This document shows positions 36,999 to 48,147 of a DNA stretch of 64,000 nt, one piece after another. Source of the DNA: Pseudomonadota bacterium (lineage in GTDB: Bacteria; Pseudomonadota; Alphaproteobacteria; Rhizobiales; Aestuariivirgaceae). Below the pieces are notes generated by a model. That model did no database searches and was not told the origin of the DNA. It saw only the letters and a list, made by a program, of their open reading frames with translations. The position numbers and the translations under genes were made by a program. The stretch spans positions 111,127 to 175,126 of the forward strand of contig JAIUNJ010000006.1 of assembly GCA_020161855.1 (NCBI GenBank), given 5' to 3'. The number at the start of each line of letters is the position of its first letter. The stretch's first letter is position 1.

Positions 36999-37921
36999 CA
37001 CACGCGCCCCATGCTGCGCAGTTCGTCCTTCACCTGATCGAGAATGCGCTTGGCCTCGGAACCTTCCATGCGCGAGATGTCGTCCTGATACTTGAGCAGT
37101 ACACCCAGCGTGTCGTTGACGGTCTGGGGATCCAGCGTCACGCAATCCAGCTCATGCAGGGCCGAGACCCAATCGAGCGTTTCGGCGACGCCCGGCGCCT
37201 TGTAGATGTCGCCGCCGCGTAAGGCCTGTACGAAGCCCACAACCTCGCGCGCCAGCTCCGCCGAGGCCTGCGGGCGCTTGGCCCTGAGGATCGCCACTTC
37301 GCGCGCTGCATCCGGATAGCCCACCCAGTGATAGAGGCAGCGGCGCTTCAGCGCGTCGTGCACTTCACGGGTACGGTTCGAAGTAATGATGACGATGGGC
37401 GGTTCCTTGGCCTTGATGGTGCCAAGCTCGGGGATCGTCACCTGGAAATCGGAGAGCACTTCCAGCAGGAAGGCCTCGAAGGCTTCATCGGTGCGGTCCA
37501 GTTCGTCGATGAGCAGCACCGGTGCCTCGCCATCGCCGCTGTCGAGCGCCTGCAGCAGCGGGCGGCGGATGAGGAAGCGTTCGGCAAAGACATCGGATGA
37601 GAGGCGCTCGCGGCTGATCGTGCCCTCGGCCTCCGCCAGCCTGATCTCGATCATCTGGGCGGGATAGTTCCACTCATAGACGGCGCTCGCCACGTCGAGG
37701 CCCTCGTAGCATTGCAGGCGGATCAGCTTGCGTCCCAGCGCCTGCGCCAGCACCTTGGCGATCTCGGTCTTGCCGACACCGGCCTCGCCCTCGAGGAACA
37801 GTGGCCGCCCCATGCGCAGGGCGAGGAAAACCACCGTGCCGAGGTCACGCCCCGCCACATAGTCTCCGCTTTTGAGAAGCGCGATGGTGTCGTCAATCGA
37901 GGCAGGCAGAGCTTGCGGCAT
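36998..37921 (-). CDS. coxD: MoxR-type AAA+ ATPase CoxD
   Basis: A 307-residue MoxR ATPase: Walker A GEAGVGKTE, Walker B VLLIDELDR, sensor region IITSNRTREVHDALKRRCLYHWVGYP. In Oligotropha CoxD is needed for cofactor maturation. It is separated from coxM by a rho-independent terminator, so its transcription needs read-through or its own promoter. Confidence 0.9.
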   Translation of the reverse strand: MPQALPASIDDTIALLKSGDYVAGRDLGTVVFLALRMGRPLFLEGEAGVGKTEIAKVLAQALGRKLIRLQCYEGLDVASAVYEWNYPAQMIEIRLAEAEGTISRERLSSDVFAERFLIRRPLLQALDSGDGEAPVLLIDELDRTDEAFEAFLLEVLSDFQVTIPELGTIKAKEPPIVIITSNRTREVHDALKRRCLYHWVGYPDAAREVAILRAKRPQASAELAREVVGFVQALRGGDIYKAPGVAETLDWVSALHELDCVTLDPQTVNDTLGVLLKYQDDISRMEGSEAKRILDQVKDELRSMGRV

Positions 37922-37940
37922 GGTCAGTCAACACTAGCAG

Positions 37941-37973
37941 AAAAAACAGATGGCCGGGAAAGACCCGGCCATC
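37941..37973 (-). terminator. Rho-independent terminator after coxM
   Basis: Minus-strand stem GATGGCCGGG/CCCGGCCATC (37973-37964 with 37958-37949), five-base loop, then TGTTTTTT. It divides coxSLM from coxDEF. Confidence 0.87.
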
Positions 37974-38005
37974 CGATCATTGCAGGGGATAGATGGTCCA
38001 GAGCC

Positions 38006-38797
38006 TTACTTCGCCGCGGCCACGGCGCGCTTGGCCATGACCGAGATGAGATGGGCACGATAAGCCGCCGAGGCGTGGATATCGCTGTTGAGGCCCTTGG
38101 CCTTGACGCTGACGCCATTCAGCGCATCGGCCGAGAACTTCTTCGACAGTGCTTCCTCGAACTCCGGCACCCGGAACACGCCAGGGCCTGCGCCCGTGAC
38201 CGCCACACGCACCTTGCCGTCCTTGCCCTGCGCCACGAAGACGCCGACGAGGGCATAGCGCGAGGCCGGGTTCGGGAACTTGGCATAGCCGGCCTTGGCT
38301 GGAACCGGGAACTCGATGCCGGTGATGATCTCGCCGTCCTTGAGGGCTGTCGAGAACAGCCCCGTGAAGAACTTGTCGGCGGCGATCTTGCGGGCATTGG
38401 TGTGAACCGTTGCGCCGAGGGCCAGAACCGCCGAGGGATAATCGGCGGCGGGGTCGTTGTTGGCGACCGAGCCACCGATGGTGCCGCGGTTGCGCACTTG
38501 CGGATCGCCGATGCCGCCCGCCAGGGTGGACAGCGCCGGGACCGCCTTCTTGACGCCCTTGTCAGCCGCGACAGCGGCGTGAACCGTGCCCGCCGCGATG
38601 ACGACGGACTTGGCCCCGACCTTGACGCCTGAATTCTTCAGGCCGCCGAGATCAATGAGCGCCGACGGTGCGGCAAGCCCCTGCTTGATCGTGGGCAGCA
38701 GAGTCATGCCGCCGGAGAGCAGCTTGCTCTCCTTGGTTTTTGCGAGCTTGACCGCATCGGCAAGCTTGGCGGGACGGTGAAAGTCAAAGTTTTCCAT
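38006..38797 (-). CDS. coxM: CO dehydrogenase-like FAD-binding subunit
   Basis: A 263-residue medium subunit. FAD-binding motifs LLSGGMTLLPTIKQG and TLAGGIGDPQVRNRGTIGGSVANNDPAADY are intact, and the CO_deh_flav_C domain follows. It passes electrons from the iron-sulfur subunit to the acceptor. Third gene of the coxS-coxL-coxM order, which is the form II arrangement. Confidence 0.93.
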   Translation of the reverse strand: MENFDFHRPAKLADAVKLAKTKESKLLSGGMTLLPTIKQGLAAPSALIDLGGLKNSGVKVGAKSVVIAAGTVHAAVAADKGVKKAVPALSTLAGGIGDPQVRNRGTIGGSVANNDPAADYPSAVLALGATVHTNARKIAADKFFTGLFSTALKDGEIITGIEFPVPAKAGYAKFPNPASRYALVGVFVAQGKDGKVRVAVTGAGPGVFRVPEFEEALSKKFSADALNGVSVKAKGLNSDIHASAAYRAHLISVMAKRAVAAAK

Positions 38798-38813
38798 GGT
38801 GTCTCCTCCTCGC

Positions 38814-41177
<2,364 letters not shown>

Positions 41178-41191
41178 GACAGCCTCCTCCC

Positions 41192-41656
<465 letters not shown>

Positions 41657-42119
41657 TTTGCTTTCCTCCCATGTTCCACTGTTTGCCACCGCCGCGCTTT
41701 GTGACCGCGCGTTACGTTGCTCGAGCAGAGACGTTGTGCCGGTGATGATGATCATCATCGACCGGTGAATCCGTCAAGAGTCGGAATGCAGGGTGATGCC
41801 AAATTTCCCTTATATCTCAATAACTTGAGTGATTTTGTCGGGAATTATTCGTAATATCCATTCGGGAATATCCGAGTTGGAATCGAGGCCCATAACAACA
41901 GGAAAAATGCCGCTTCTGAAAAGCGCTATAGCTGACCGGCTATAGGTGCCGCATTCCTAGGCATCTGGCGCAGGCCGGCTCTGCGACGATTGTTCAACGC
42001 ACCGCTTTGCAACAAAGCCGCTGCGCCGCAACATCAGACTCAGCGCACGAAGATATGATCAACGCACCAGCGGCGGCGTATTACAATCATCGCACCCCAT
42101 CTTTCACGGAGGTTCCGCC
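41657..42119. other. 463-bp intergenic region between divergent coxS and DUF4864 gene
   Basis: No gene seen. It is visibly AT-richer in the middle (about 41,810-41,900). It holds the near-palindrome at 41739-41765 and probably the promoters of the cox operon and the DUF4864 gene. A GGAGG ribosome site for the latter is at about 42110. I found no convincing -35/-10 pair. Confidence 0.6.
41739..41765. promoter_or_regulatory. Long near-palindrome upstream of coxS
   Basis: A perfect 16-bp palindrome GATGATGATCATCATC (41744-41759) is extended by CCGGT (41739-41743) and ACCGG (41761-41765) with one unpaired G at 41760. It is 83-109 bp before the coxS ATG, suitable for an operator or a leader hairpin. 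Confidence 0.45.
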
Positions 42120-42548
42120 ATGGCGAAGATTGTGACTGCATTCTGCCTGTTGCTGGCGCTGATGATCACGCCCCTGCGTGCTGCGGAGATCGCAGCCGAC
42201 GACCAGAAAGCGATGTCTGCCATCATCACGCAGCAGCTGCAGGCCTTTGCTGCCAACCGCGATGCCGACGCCTATGGCTACGCCGCCCCCATCGTGAAGT
42301 TTGCCTTCCCGACCATCGAGAGCTTCATGGGCATGGTCAAGCAGGGCTACCAGCCTGTCTACCGCAACAATGGCTATCGTTTCGCCGAAAGCTTCTTCGA
42401 TCCGGCCGGACGGCCTGCACAGAAGGTCATCATCGATGCCGCCGACGGCAAGACCTATGAGGCCGTCTATTTCATGGAACAGCAACCGGACGGATCGTGG
42501 CGGATTGCAGGCTGTGTAATTCGAGTACTCGCCGACCTGAATGCGTGA
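42120..42548 (+). CDS. DUF4864 domain exported protein
   Basis: A 142-residue protein with a signal peptide (MAKIVTAFCLLLALMITPLRA) and a DUF4864 domain (NTF2-like; IITQQLQAFAANRDADAYGYAAPIV, FMGMVKQGYQPVYR). Function unknown; common in Rhizobiales. Good GGAGG ribosome site 8 bp before the ATG. Confidence 0.85.
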   Translation: MAKIVTAFCLLLALMITPLRAAEIAADDQKAMSAIITQQLQAFAANRDADAYGYAAPIVKFAFPTIESFMGMVKQGYQPVYRNNGYRFAESFFDPAGRPAQKVIIDAADGKTYEAVYFMEQQPDGSWRIAGCVIRVLADLNA

Positions 42549-42629
42549 TAGGTTTTGTCTGGGGCTTGGCCCGGGCTTTCAAGTATTGAGACGCTGCGGG
42601 CATCATCTTTATTCAGGGGAGACAATACC

Positions 42630-43700
42630 ATGGCGTTCGTTGCACTTTCCGGCGGGTCTTCAGGAAATCTCAACGTCTCACAATACAGCTACGGCTACTT
42701 TGCCGATACGGTCATCGTCATCGATAATCCCAGTTCCGCGAGTTATACGATCAAGACGTATGAGGACAATGACATCATCGACCTGAGGCGCGGCACGAGC
42801 GGCGGGCTGATTGCTACAATATACGCCGGCTCCGAAAACGACCGGGTCTATGGCAGCGCCGGCAGCGACACTGTCTATGACGGCAGCGGAAACGACATCA
42901 TCTCGCTGGGGCGTGGCGCAGACCTGAGCTTTGTTGGAACCGGCAACGACTATATCGACGGTGGGGAAGGCATCGACACGGTGGATTTCTCCGGCCTGAA
43001 CGACGACGGTTTCGGAGCCACCGACAGCGCCGGCAGCAACACCGGCGGCATCACGCTCGATCTGAAGCTGAGAACAGCCCAGAATCTCGGTTACTACGGC
43101 ACAGACAGCATTCTCAACTTCGAGAACGTGAATGGCTCTCCCGGCAACGACACAATCTATGGCACCGATGGCGCCAACATCATCAGTGGTGGATATGGCG
43201 ACGACAAGCTTTATGGCCGCGGTGGCGACGATACTATTCACGCGTGGATTGGAAAGAGCTTGATCGTTGGCGGGAGCGGCAAAGACACAATCGAACTCGC
43301 GGGCGATTTTGCTGGCCAAGGTCCGCATTATCCCAGTCCGGACGCCTTTTCAGACAGAGTGAGCTATCTCGCGGTAAGCGACAGCACTCCGACCGGTTTC
43401 GACACGATCTGGGCCTTTAATATAGCAGGCACCACTGCGACAACCGCCGATGACGACAAGATTGACATCTCCGCCCTTGATGGAAATACCAAAGTTTCGG
43501 GAAACCAGGCCTTCACATGGCGGGGTAATGCCGCCAGCTTCGGTACCAATGCGGCAGGCGAAGTGCGCTGGCAGGCAGCCACGGCGGATGGCTATTCCGG
43601 GATCAAGATCTTTATCGACACAGACGCCGATGCCGATGCCGAGATGGTGATCTTCATCGGCTACCTGACCTCAATAGGGCAAGCAGACTTCATCCTGTGA
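42630..43700 (+). CDS. RTX (hemolysin-type calcium-binding repeat) protein 1
   Basis: A 356-residue secreted protein without an N-terminal signal peptide. Calcium-binding nonapeptide-like repeats are found around GSAGSDTVYDGSGNDIISLG, GTGNDYIDGGEGIDTVDF and GGYGDDKLYGRGGDDTIHAW. The C-terminus ends ADFIL, a typical uncleaved type I secretion signal. The N-terminal part matches no domain I know. Start at 42630 has an AGGGGAGA ribosome site. No type I transporter genes are adjacent, so export depends on an unlinked system. Confidence 0.85.
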   Translation: MAFVALSGGSSGNLNVSQYSYGYFADTVIVIDNPSSASYTIKTYEDNDIIDLRRGTSGGLIATIYAGSENDRVYGSAGSDTVYDGSGNDIISLGRGADLSFVGTGNDYIDGGEGIDTVDFSGLNDDGFGATDSAGSNTGGITLDLKLRTAQNLGYYGTDSILNFENVNGSPGNDTIYGTDGANIISGGYGDDKLYGRGGDDTIHAWIGKSLIVGGSGKDTIELAGDFAGQGPHYPSPDAFSDRVSYLAVSDSTPTGFDTIWAFNIAGTTATTADDDKIDISALDGNTKVSGNQAFTWRGNAASFGTNAAGEVRWQAATADGYSGIKIFIDTDADADAEMVIFIGYLTSIGQADFIL

Positions 43701-43749
43701 AGACTGCGGCGTCAACGAAAAGCTGAAAATTTGGGCAGGACCGCGATCC

Positions 43750-43761
43750 TAACCATGGTTA
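43750..43761. promoter_or_regulatory. TAACCATGGTTA palindrome upstream of RTX gene 2
   Basis: A perfect 12-bp palindrome 105 bp before the second RTX gene. Each strand shows TAACCAT, seven of eight bases of the CtrA-type TTAACCAT octamer described in Rhizobiales. Confidence 0.35.
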
Positions 43762-43865
43762 CGAAATCGTAAACCTGCGCCCTTCCCTTGTGGAATGATT
43801 CCGACTAGCTTCGCCGCACCGGGGTTGAACTTAGCGAAGTCTATATTGGGGGGACATGATCAGTC

Positions 43866-44978
43866 ATGGCCAGTTCAACTGTTTATCTCGACGGTGACGA
43901 TTGGGGTGATTTTGCCGAGCGTCCTGCCGAAGACTGGGGCTATTGCGCCGACAAGGTCGTTGTCAAAAGCACCTGGGTCGATGGCGGCGACGGCAATTTC
44001 CTGATCGCCACCTATGAGAGCGATGACGAGATCGACACGCGGGAACACAGCTTCACCGGGTCACGGGTCTTCATCTTCGCCGGCTCCGGCGACGATATCG
44101 TGCTCGGGGGCAACGGCAGCGAGCATGTCTTCGACGGCAGCAATTGCGATTACCGGACGATGTCGGTGCCGTTCGGAACATTGTCTATTTCCGGTGGCGA
44201 CTACCTGAATCTCGGCGGCGGCGACGACGTGGTCGAAGTTGGCGCAGGCGACGATACCTATATCGGCGGCGACCATGTCGATGGCGACTGGCTGATGTTC
44301 CGCTGGCTGAGCAATGATGGCCTGAGCCCGCTCGTCAAGAACGACCAGTATGGCGTGACAGTCGACCTTGCCAACACAACAACCGCGCAGGACTGGGACG
44401 GAGCAGCCAACTACGACGACCACTATGGCTCAGACATCATCTCGGGCTTTGAACATGTCGTGGGCGGCGGAAAGAATGACACGATCTCCGGCAACAGCGC
44501 CAAGAACAAGCTTTATGGCGGGGCTGGTGACGACAAGCTCTATGGCCGCGATGGCGCAGACACACTCTATGGCGGCAGCGGCAAGGATACGCTCGAAGGC
44601 GGAAAAGGCGCTGACTACATCTACCTGACCGGCGACGACAACGCGAAGTCCGACACGGCCTCACGCGACACCGTCGTCTACAGAAGCATCTCCGACAGCG
44701 GCAACACGCTGGCCACACGCGATGTGATCTATTTCTTCGACCGCGGTGGCGGCGCCAACGACGACAAGATCGATCTCTCGGCACTCAACGGCGCGCAGAA
44801 GCTGGTCTGGCGCGGCTTCGCCAGCAGCTTCGGCACCGATGCGCGCGGCGAGGTGCGGCTCGAGAAGGTTGGCCAGAGCATTCTCGTGCATGTCGACACC
44901 GATGGCGACCGCGCCACCGAAATGTCGTTCTATGTCTATGGAGTCAGCACCCTCACGAGCGCCGACTTCATTCTCTGA
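43866..44978 (+). CDS. RTX (hemolysin-type calcium-binding repeat) protein 2
   Basis: A 370-residue paralogue of the preceding RTX protein. Repeats are seen in LGGGDDVVEVGAGDDTYIGG and in the block GGAGDDKLYGRDGADTLYGG followed by SGKDTLEGGKGADYIYL. Same C-terminal plan (DDKIDLSALNG, LVWRGFASSFGTDARGEVR, TSADFIL), so the pair arose by duplication. The ribosome site is weak: GGGGGG lies about 12 bp before the ATG. Probably exported by a type I system encoded elsewhere. Confidence 0.85.
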   Translation: MASSTVYLDGDDWGDFAERPAEDWGYCADKVVVKSTWVDGGDGNFLIATYESDDEIDTREHSFTGSRVFIFAGSGDDIVLGGNGSEHVFDGSNCDYRTMSVPFGTLSISGGDYLNLGGGDDVVEVGAGDDTYIGGDHVDGDWLMFRWLSNDGLSPLVKNDQYGVTVDLANTTTAQDWDGAANYDDHYGSDIISGFEHVVGGGKNDTISGNSAKNKLYGGAGDDKLYGRDGADTLYGGSGKDTLEGGKGADYIYLTGDDNAKSDTASRDTVVYRSISDSGNTLATRDVIYFFDRGGGANDDKIDLSALNGAQKLVWRGFASSFGTDARGEVRLEKVGQSILVHVDTDGDRATEMSFYVYGVSTLTSADFIL

Positions 44979-44993
44979 GACAGGCGGCCGGGA

Positions 44994-45311
44994 TCAGCGC
45001 GGGTTGACGCAGAAGGCGCGCTTGGCGGTGCAGCGGGCGTTGCCAACTTTCTGGTTGCCGTTGGCATCAATGCTGACGCCACCGCCCACGCAGGCCATTT
45101 CCAGCGACTGCAGAACGAGCCGCTTGCCATACTTCTTGCGCAGGGAGCGCACCTGCTTCTTGATGCCGTTCTCGGCAAGTCTTGAGGCGTTCTCGGGCTT
45201 CGATGAACTGCCCCAGGCTTCAAGCCCGCCACAGAAGGCCTGCGCCGGTGAAGCGCTCCACAGGCTGAGGGAAAGAAGGGCGGCCGCTGCCGCAACAAGT
45301 CCACGTTTCAT
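44994..45311 (-). CDS. Small exported Cys-containing protein
   Basis: A 105-residue protein with a signal peptide ending ASPAQA. The mature part is basic with four cysteines ([37 protein letters not shown]), suggesting two disulfides. I do not recognise a family. Convergent with RTX gene 2, 15 bp apart. Confidence 0.65.
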   Translation of the reverse strand: MKRGLVAAAAALLSLSLWSASPAQAFCGGLEAWGSSSKPENASRLAENGIKKQVRSLRKKYGKRLVLQSLEMACVGGGVSIDANGNQKVGNARCTAKRAFCVNPR

Positions 45312-45442
45312 GTGCTTTGTCCGTTGTTGGCTGGATGGGCCCCCGCTCGTTGCGGACTATAGGCAGGTTCGATGCGGGGTCAAATCTTCTTGCGGCGGCA
45401 GCTCCATTCCGCAACGCCTGCGAAAAGCATAGTCTGCGGTGC

Positions 45443-46018
45443 ATGACCGATTCCTCGCGAAGCCAGGTAACAGGGGCGCTGCTCGCCTCCGGCATTCTCA
45501 TCATTGCCGCTGCCGCCATCCTTCTCTGGATGGGCCGCGAGCCCATCTGCAAATGCGGCTACGTGAAACTCTGGCACGGCGAGCCGGTGAGTTCAGAGAA
45601 CTCACAGCACATCTCCGACTGGTACACCCTCTCTCACATCATCCATGGCTTTATTTTTTATGGCCTGACCTGGCTGGTGGGACGGCGCTGGAGCCTTGCG
45701 GCACGGCTCGTCGTCGCCACGCTGGTCGAAGGCGCCTGGGAGATCTTCGAGAACACTGACTTCGTGATCAACCGCTATCGCGAGACGACGATTTCCCTCG
45801 ACTACTATGGCGACAGCGTTCTCAATTCCGTCTGTGACATGCTGGCGATGGTGGCGGGCTTCTTTCTCGCCTGGCGCCTGCCCATCGTGGCGACAGTGCT
45901 GCTTGCGGTCGCCATGGAGCTGCTGGCGGGCTACGTGATCCGCGACAACCTCACGCTCAATGTCATCATGCTGCTCTGGCCACTCGAAGCCATCAAGCAA
46001 TGGCAGGCGGGGCCGTAA
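45443..46018 (+). CDS. DUF2585 (UPF0314) membrane protein
   Basis: A 191-residue inner-membrane protein with about five hydrophobic segments. The block [31 protein letters not shown] and [19 protein letters not shown] is the UPF0314 signature, a family restricted largely to Alphaproteobacteria. Function unknown. Start at 45443 fits the family. Confidence 0.9.
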   Translation: MTDSSRSQVTGALLASGILIIAAAAILLWMGREPICKCGYVKLWHGEPVSSENSQHISDWYTLSHIIHGFIFYGLTWLVGRRWSLAARLVVATLVEGAWEIFENTDFVINRYRETTISLDYYGDSVLNSVCDMLAMVAGFFLAWRLPIVATVLLAVAMELLAGYVIRDNLTLNVIMLLWPLEAIKQWQAGP

Positions 46019-46039
46019 CCCCGCCTGCTTACCGTTGAA

Positions 46040-46624
46040 TTACTGGCAGATGATTTCCTTGAACCCGTCGCAAGACGGATCTGTGCAGTTCTGGCTGGTC
46101 TTCAGAATACGGGTCTTGCCGATATCTGCATCGATCTTGAATTTTACGACCTTGTCGTAGCCTTTTGACTTGCAGAAATACTCTGCTGCCGGCTTGCCGC
46201 AATTGGTCGCCCAGGTGAGGCACCAATCAAGCCTGCGGCTGCCGGCCTTGGGCTTGATGAAGAGCCCCACGCCTTCATCCTCGACGTCAGGGCCACCGTC
46301 GTCTGCGGCCTCATCGGGTTTTGAGCAGGTGATCGACGCGAAGCTGTCGCATTCGGTCTCGTCGCAGACTTGATTGCTGCCGATGAGACGCGTGGCAAAG
46401 CCCGGGTTCTCCCACTTCTGAAAAGCCGTAGATTTTTCGTAGCCTTTGGCCTGACAATACTTGTCGGCTACAGGCTTGCCACAACTCGCGCCCCAGTTGA
46501 GACACCAATCAAGGCCATAGCCCTTCCATTTCGGGTCTTCGATTTTCGCCGTCTCAGAAAGAGCTGATCCAGAAAAAAGAAAAAGCGACAACGCGCCGGC
46601 CAGATAGATGCGAACAGAATCCAT
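46040..46624 (-). CDS. Exported protein with a duplicated six-cysteine domain
   Basis: A 194-residue exported protein (signal peptide ends SGSALS). Two copies of one domain: cysteines 41, 48, 57, 87, 92, 100 and 135, 142, 151, 180, 185, 193. Spacing is 7-9-30-5-8 in the first and 7-9-29-5-8 in the second. Both begin LDWCL, continue CGKPxA and contain AKGY/SKGY. An acidic linker (about 103-119) joins them. I know LDWC...CGKP proteins occur in Proteobacteria but not their role; disulfide-stabilised periplasmic or secreted protein is inference. Confidence 0.7.
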   Translation of the reverse strand: MDSVRIYLAGALSLFLFSGSALSETAKIEDPKWKGYGLDWCLNWGASCGKPVADKYCQAKGYEKSTAFQKWENPGFATRLIGSNQVCDETECDSFASITCSKPDEAADDGGPDVEDEGVGLFIKPKAGSRRLDWCLTWATNCGKPAAEYFCKSKGYDKVVKFKIDADIGKTRILKTSQNCTDPSCDGFKEIICQ

Positions 46625-46783
46625 TTGTATCTCCCCGGATTCATGCCCCTCGCAACTCCTGTTAGCCAGAGCCAAAGATGACCGTCAAGCGTCCCTTCTC
46701 GCTCATCGCCCATCATTCATGCATGTGCGGCCTTCGCAACTGCGCGAGCAACAGACCGGCAAACGCATAAACCCGCCAGTGCG

Positions 46784-47053
46784 TCAGCGGCCGAAATCGT
46801 GCCGGGCGAAGATCTGCGGATAGACCGGTTCGACAATGTAATAGGGAATGAGCGTGACATAGGCTTCGCCGTCAGCGAGGACGCGGCAGATGTCGCCGTC
46901 GATCGAGGTCACACGGCCTTCGCGCCCGTCCGGCACCATGACCTTGTAACCTGGCGTGCACCAGTTTTCGGAGACCGGGCCCCTGGCCACCGCCTCTTCG
47001 CGTGGGAATATGGCTGCTGTTACCAGCATGAAGGCCGAGATCACGCCGTCCAC
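46784..47053 (-). CDS. Small exported hypothetical protein, GTG start
   Basis: An 89-residue product. I start at GTG 47053 because GAGGG lies 7 bases before it and the frame upstream only overlaps the regulator gene. The N-terminus is hydrophobic (VISAFMLVTAAIF), then CTPGYKVMVPDGREGRVTSIDGD suggests a small beta-barrel such as an SH3 or KOW-like fold. No family recognised. Confidence 0.55.
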   Translation of the reverse strand: MDGVISAFMLVTAAIFPREEAVARGPVSENWCTPGYKVMVPDGREGRVTSIDGDICRVLADGEAYVTLIPYYIVEPVYPQIFARHDFGR

Positions 47054-47102
47054 TGAGTTCCCTCGTGACACTGATTTGCCTGCTGAGCGGAATGTTTCAT
47101 GA

Positions 47103-48065
47103 TTACAGGCCCTTGGCAAGAGGCCCCGGGGTGCGCCGCAACATGCTCGGCGGCCTCCCGTAGCAGTCGCGGAAGGCGCGGGAGAATTCCGCCAGCGTCG
47201 AGAAACCGGTGGCCAGCGAAACATCGCGCACCGACATGTGCGAATAGGTGAGAAGGCGTTCAGCGCGCTCGAGGCGGATGCGGCGGTAAACCCCCATGGG
47301 CCGGGCCCTGAGCCCATCGCGGAAAAGCCGCTCCATGCTGCGCACCGAAACGCCCGCATGGCCCGCAAGCTGTGGTGCCGAAAGCGGCTCCTCCATGTTC
47401 TGCTCCATGGCCGCGATGACGGCGAGCAGGCGCGGATCGCGCGTGGCATAACGCATCTGGGCGGGCGCCCGCACCTGCCCCTGCTCACCCTGATTGCGGA
47501 AGTGAATGAGCTGGTCTGCCACCATGACGGAAAGCCCCTGTCCCATCTGGTCGCCAATCCAGCCGAGCATCATGTCGATGGCCGCAGCACCACCTGCAGA
47601 AGTGAGCCGGTCCCTGTCCTTCTCATAGAGCGCCTCGGTGGCGATGACCTGCGGAAAGCTCTCGCGGAAACCCGGCAGGCTCTCCCAGTGGCAGGTGGCA
47701 CGATAACCATCGAGCACACCCGCCTCCGCCAGCAGGAAGGGGCCGGTGTCGATGGCGGCAAGCTGCACCTTCTGGCGCGCCAGCTTGCGGATCGCACCAA
47801 GCATGGGCCGGGAGATTCCGGCTTCCGGCTCGTAGCTTGCCGCGACCATGGCCATGGTTGGCTTGCCAAGGCTCGCGAGATCGCCGCCAACCGAGACGGG
47901 AATGCCGTTGGAGGCCGCGACCGGCGCACCATCGACCGAGACGAAACGCCAGGAAAAGACCTCGCCCGCAAAACGGTTGGCCACGCGCAAGGGCTCGACG
48001 GCGCCATAAAGCGCAATCATCGAAAAACGCGGCACAAGCAGAAAGGCAACGTCGAAGCGGGCCAT
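47103..48065 (-). CDS. GlxA/AraC-family regulator, CdhR-like
   Basis: A 320-residue regulator: N-terminal DJ-1/PfpI-like amidase domain (about 1-190; the nucleophile region reads AAIDTGPFLLAEAG, without a Cys elbow), then two AraC helix-turn-helix motifs (LSAPQLAGHAGVSVRSMERLF and MSVRDVSLATGFSTLAEFSRAFRD). CdhR of Pseudomonas activates carnitine catabolism and belongs here. It is divergent from the carnitine operon. TTGACA-18-CATAAT lies so close to the ATG that the mRNA may be leaderless. Confidence 0.85.
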   Translation of the reverse strand: MARFDVAFLLVPRFSMIALYGAVEPLRVANRFAGEVFSWRFVSVDGAPVAASNGIPVSVGGDLASLGKPTMAMVAASYEPEAGISRPMLGAIRKLARQKVQLAAIDTGPFLLAEAGVLDGYRATCHWESLPGFRESFPQVIATEALYEKDRDRLTSAGGAAAIDMMLGWIGDQMGQGLSVMVADQLIHFRNQGEQGQVRAPAQMRYATRDPRLLAVIAAMEQNMEEPLSAPQLAGHAGVSVRSMERLFRDGLRARPMGVYRRIRLERAERLLTYSHMSVRDVSLATGFSTLAEFSRAFRDCYGRPPSMLRRTPGPLAKGL

Positions 48066-48070
48066 GGCGA

Positions 48071-48100
48071 ATTATGTCAAATCTTGGCGGAATTTGTCAA
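48071..48100 (-). promoter_or_regulatory. Promoter of the CdhR-like gene
   Basis: Minus strand TTGACA (48100-48095), 18-bp spacer, CATAAT (48076-48071). Five bases later comes the ATG (48065), so transcription should begin on or next to the start codon. Confidence 0.5.
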
Positions 48101-48102
48101 AT
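48075..48102 (+). promoter_or_regulatory. TGTCAAAT direct repeat, 20-bp period, likely AraC-type operator
   Basis: TGTCAAAT at 48075-48082 and 48095-48102. AraC-family proteins bind direct repeats spaced two helical turns apart. It overlaps both promoter boxes of the regulator and lies 46-73 bp upstream of the operon ATG, allowing autorepression and activation from one site. Confidence 0.5.
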
Positions 48103-48147
48103 GCGGGCTATTGGCGGGTCTAGTTTGCCGCCCACGGAGGAGACCCC

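Noticed and set aside
42630-44978. RTX genes as RTX toxins with acyltransferase
   Set aside because: No HlyC-like gene, no pore-forming domain and both proteins are short.
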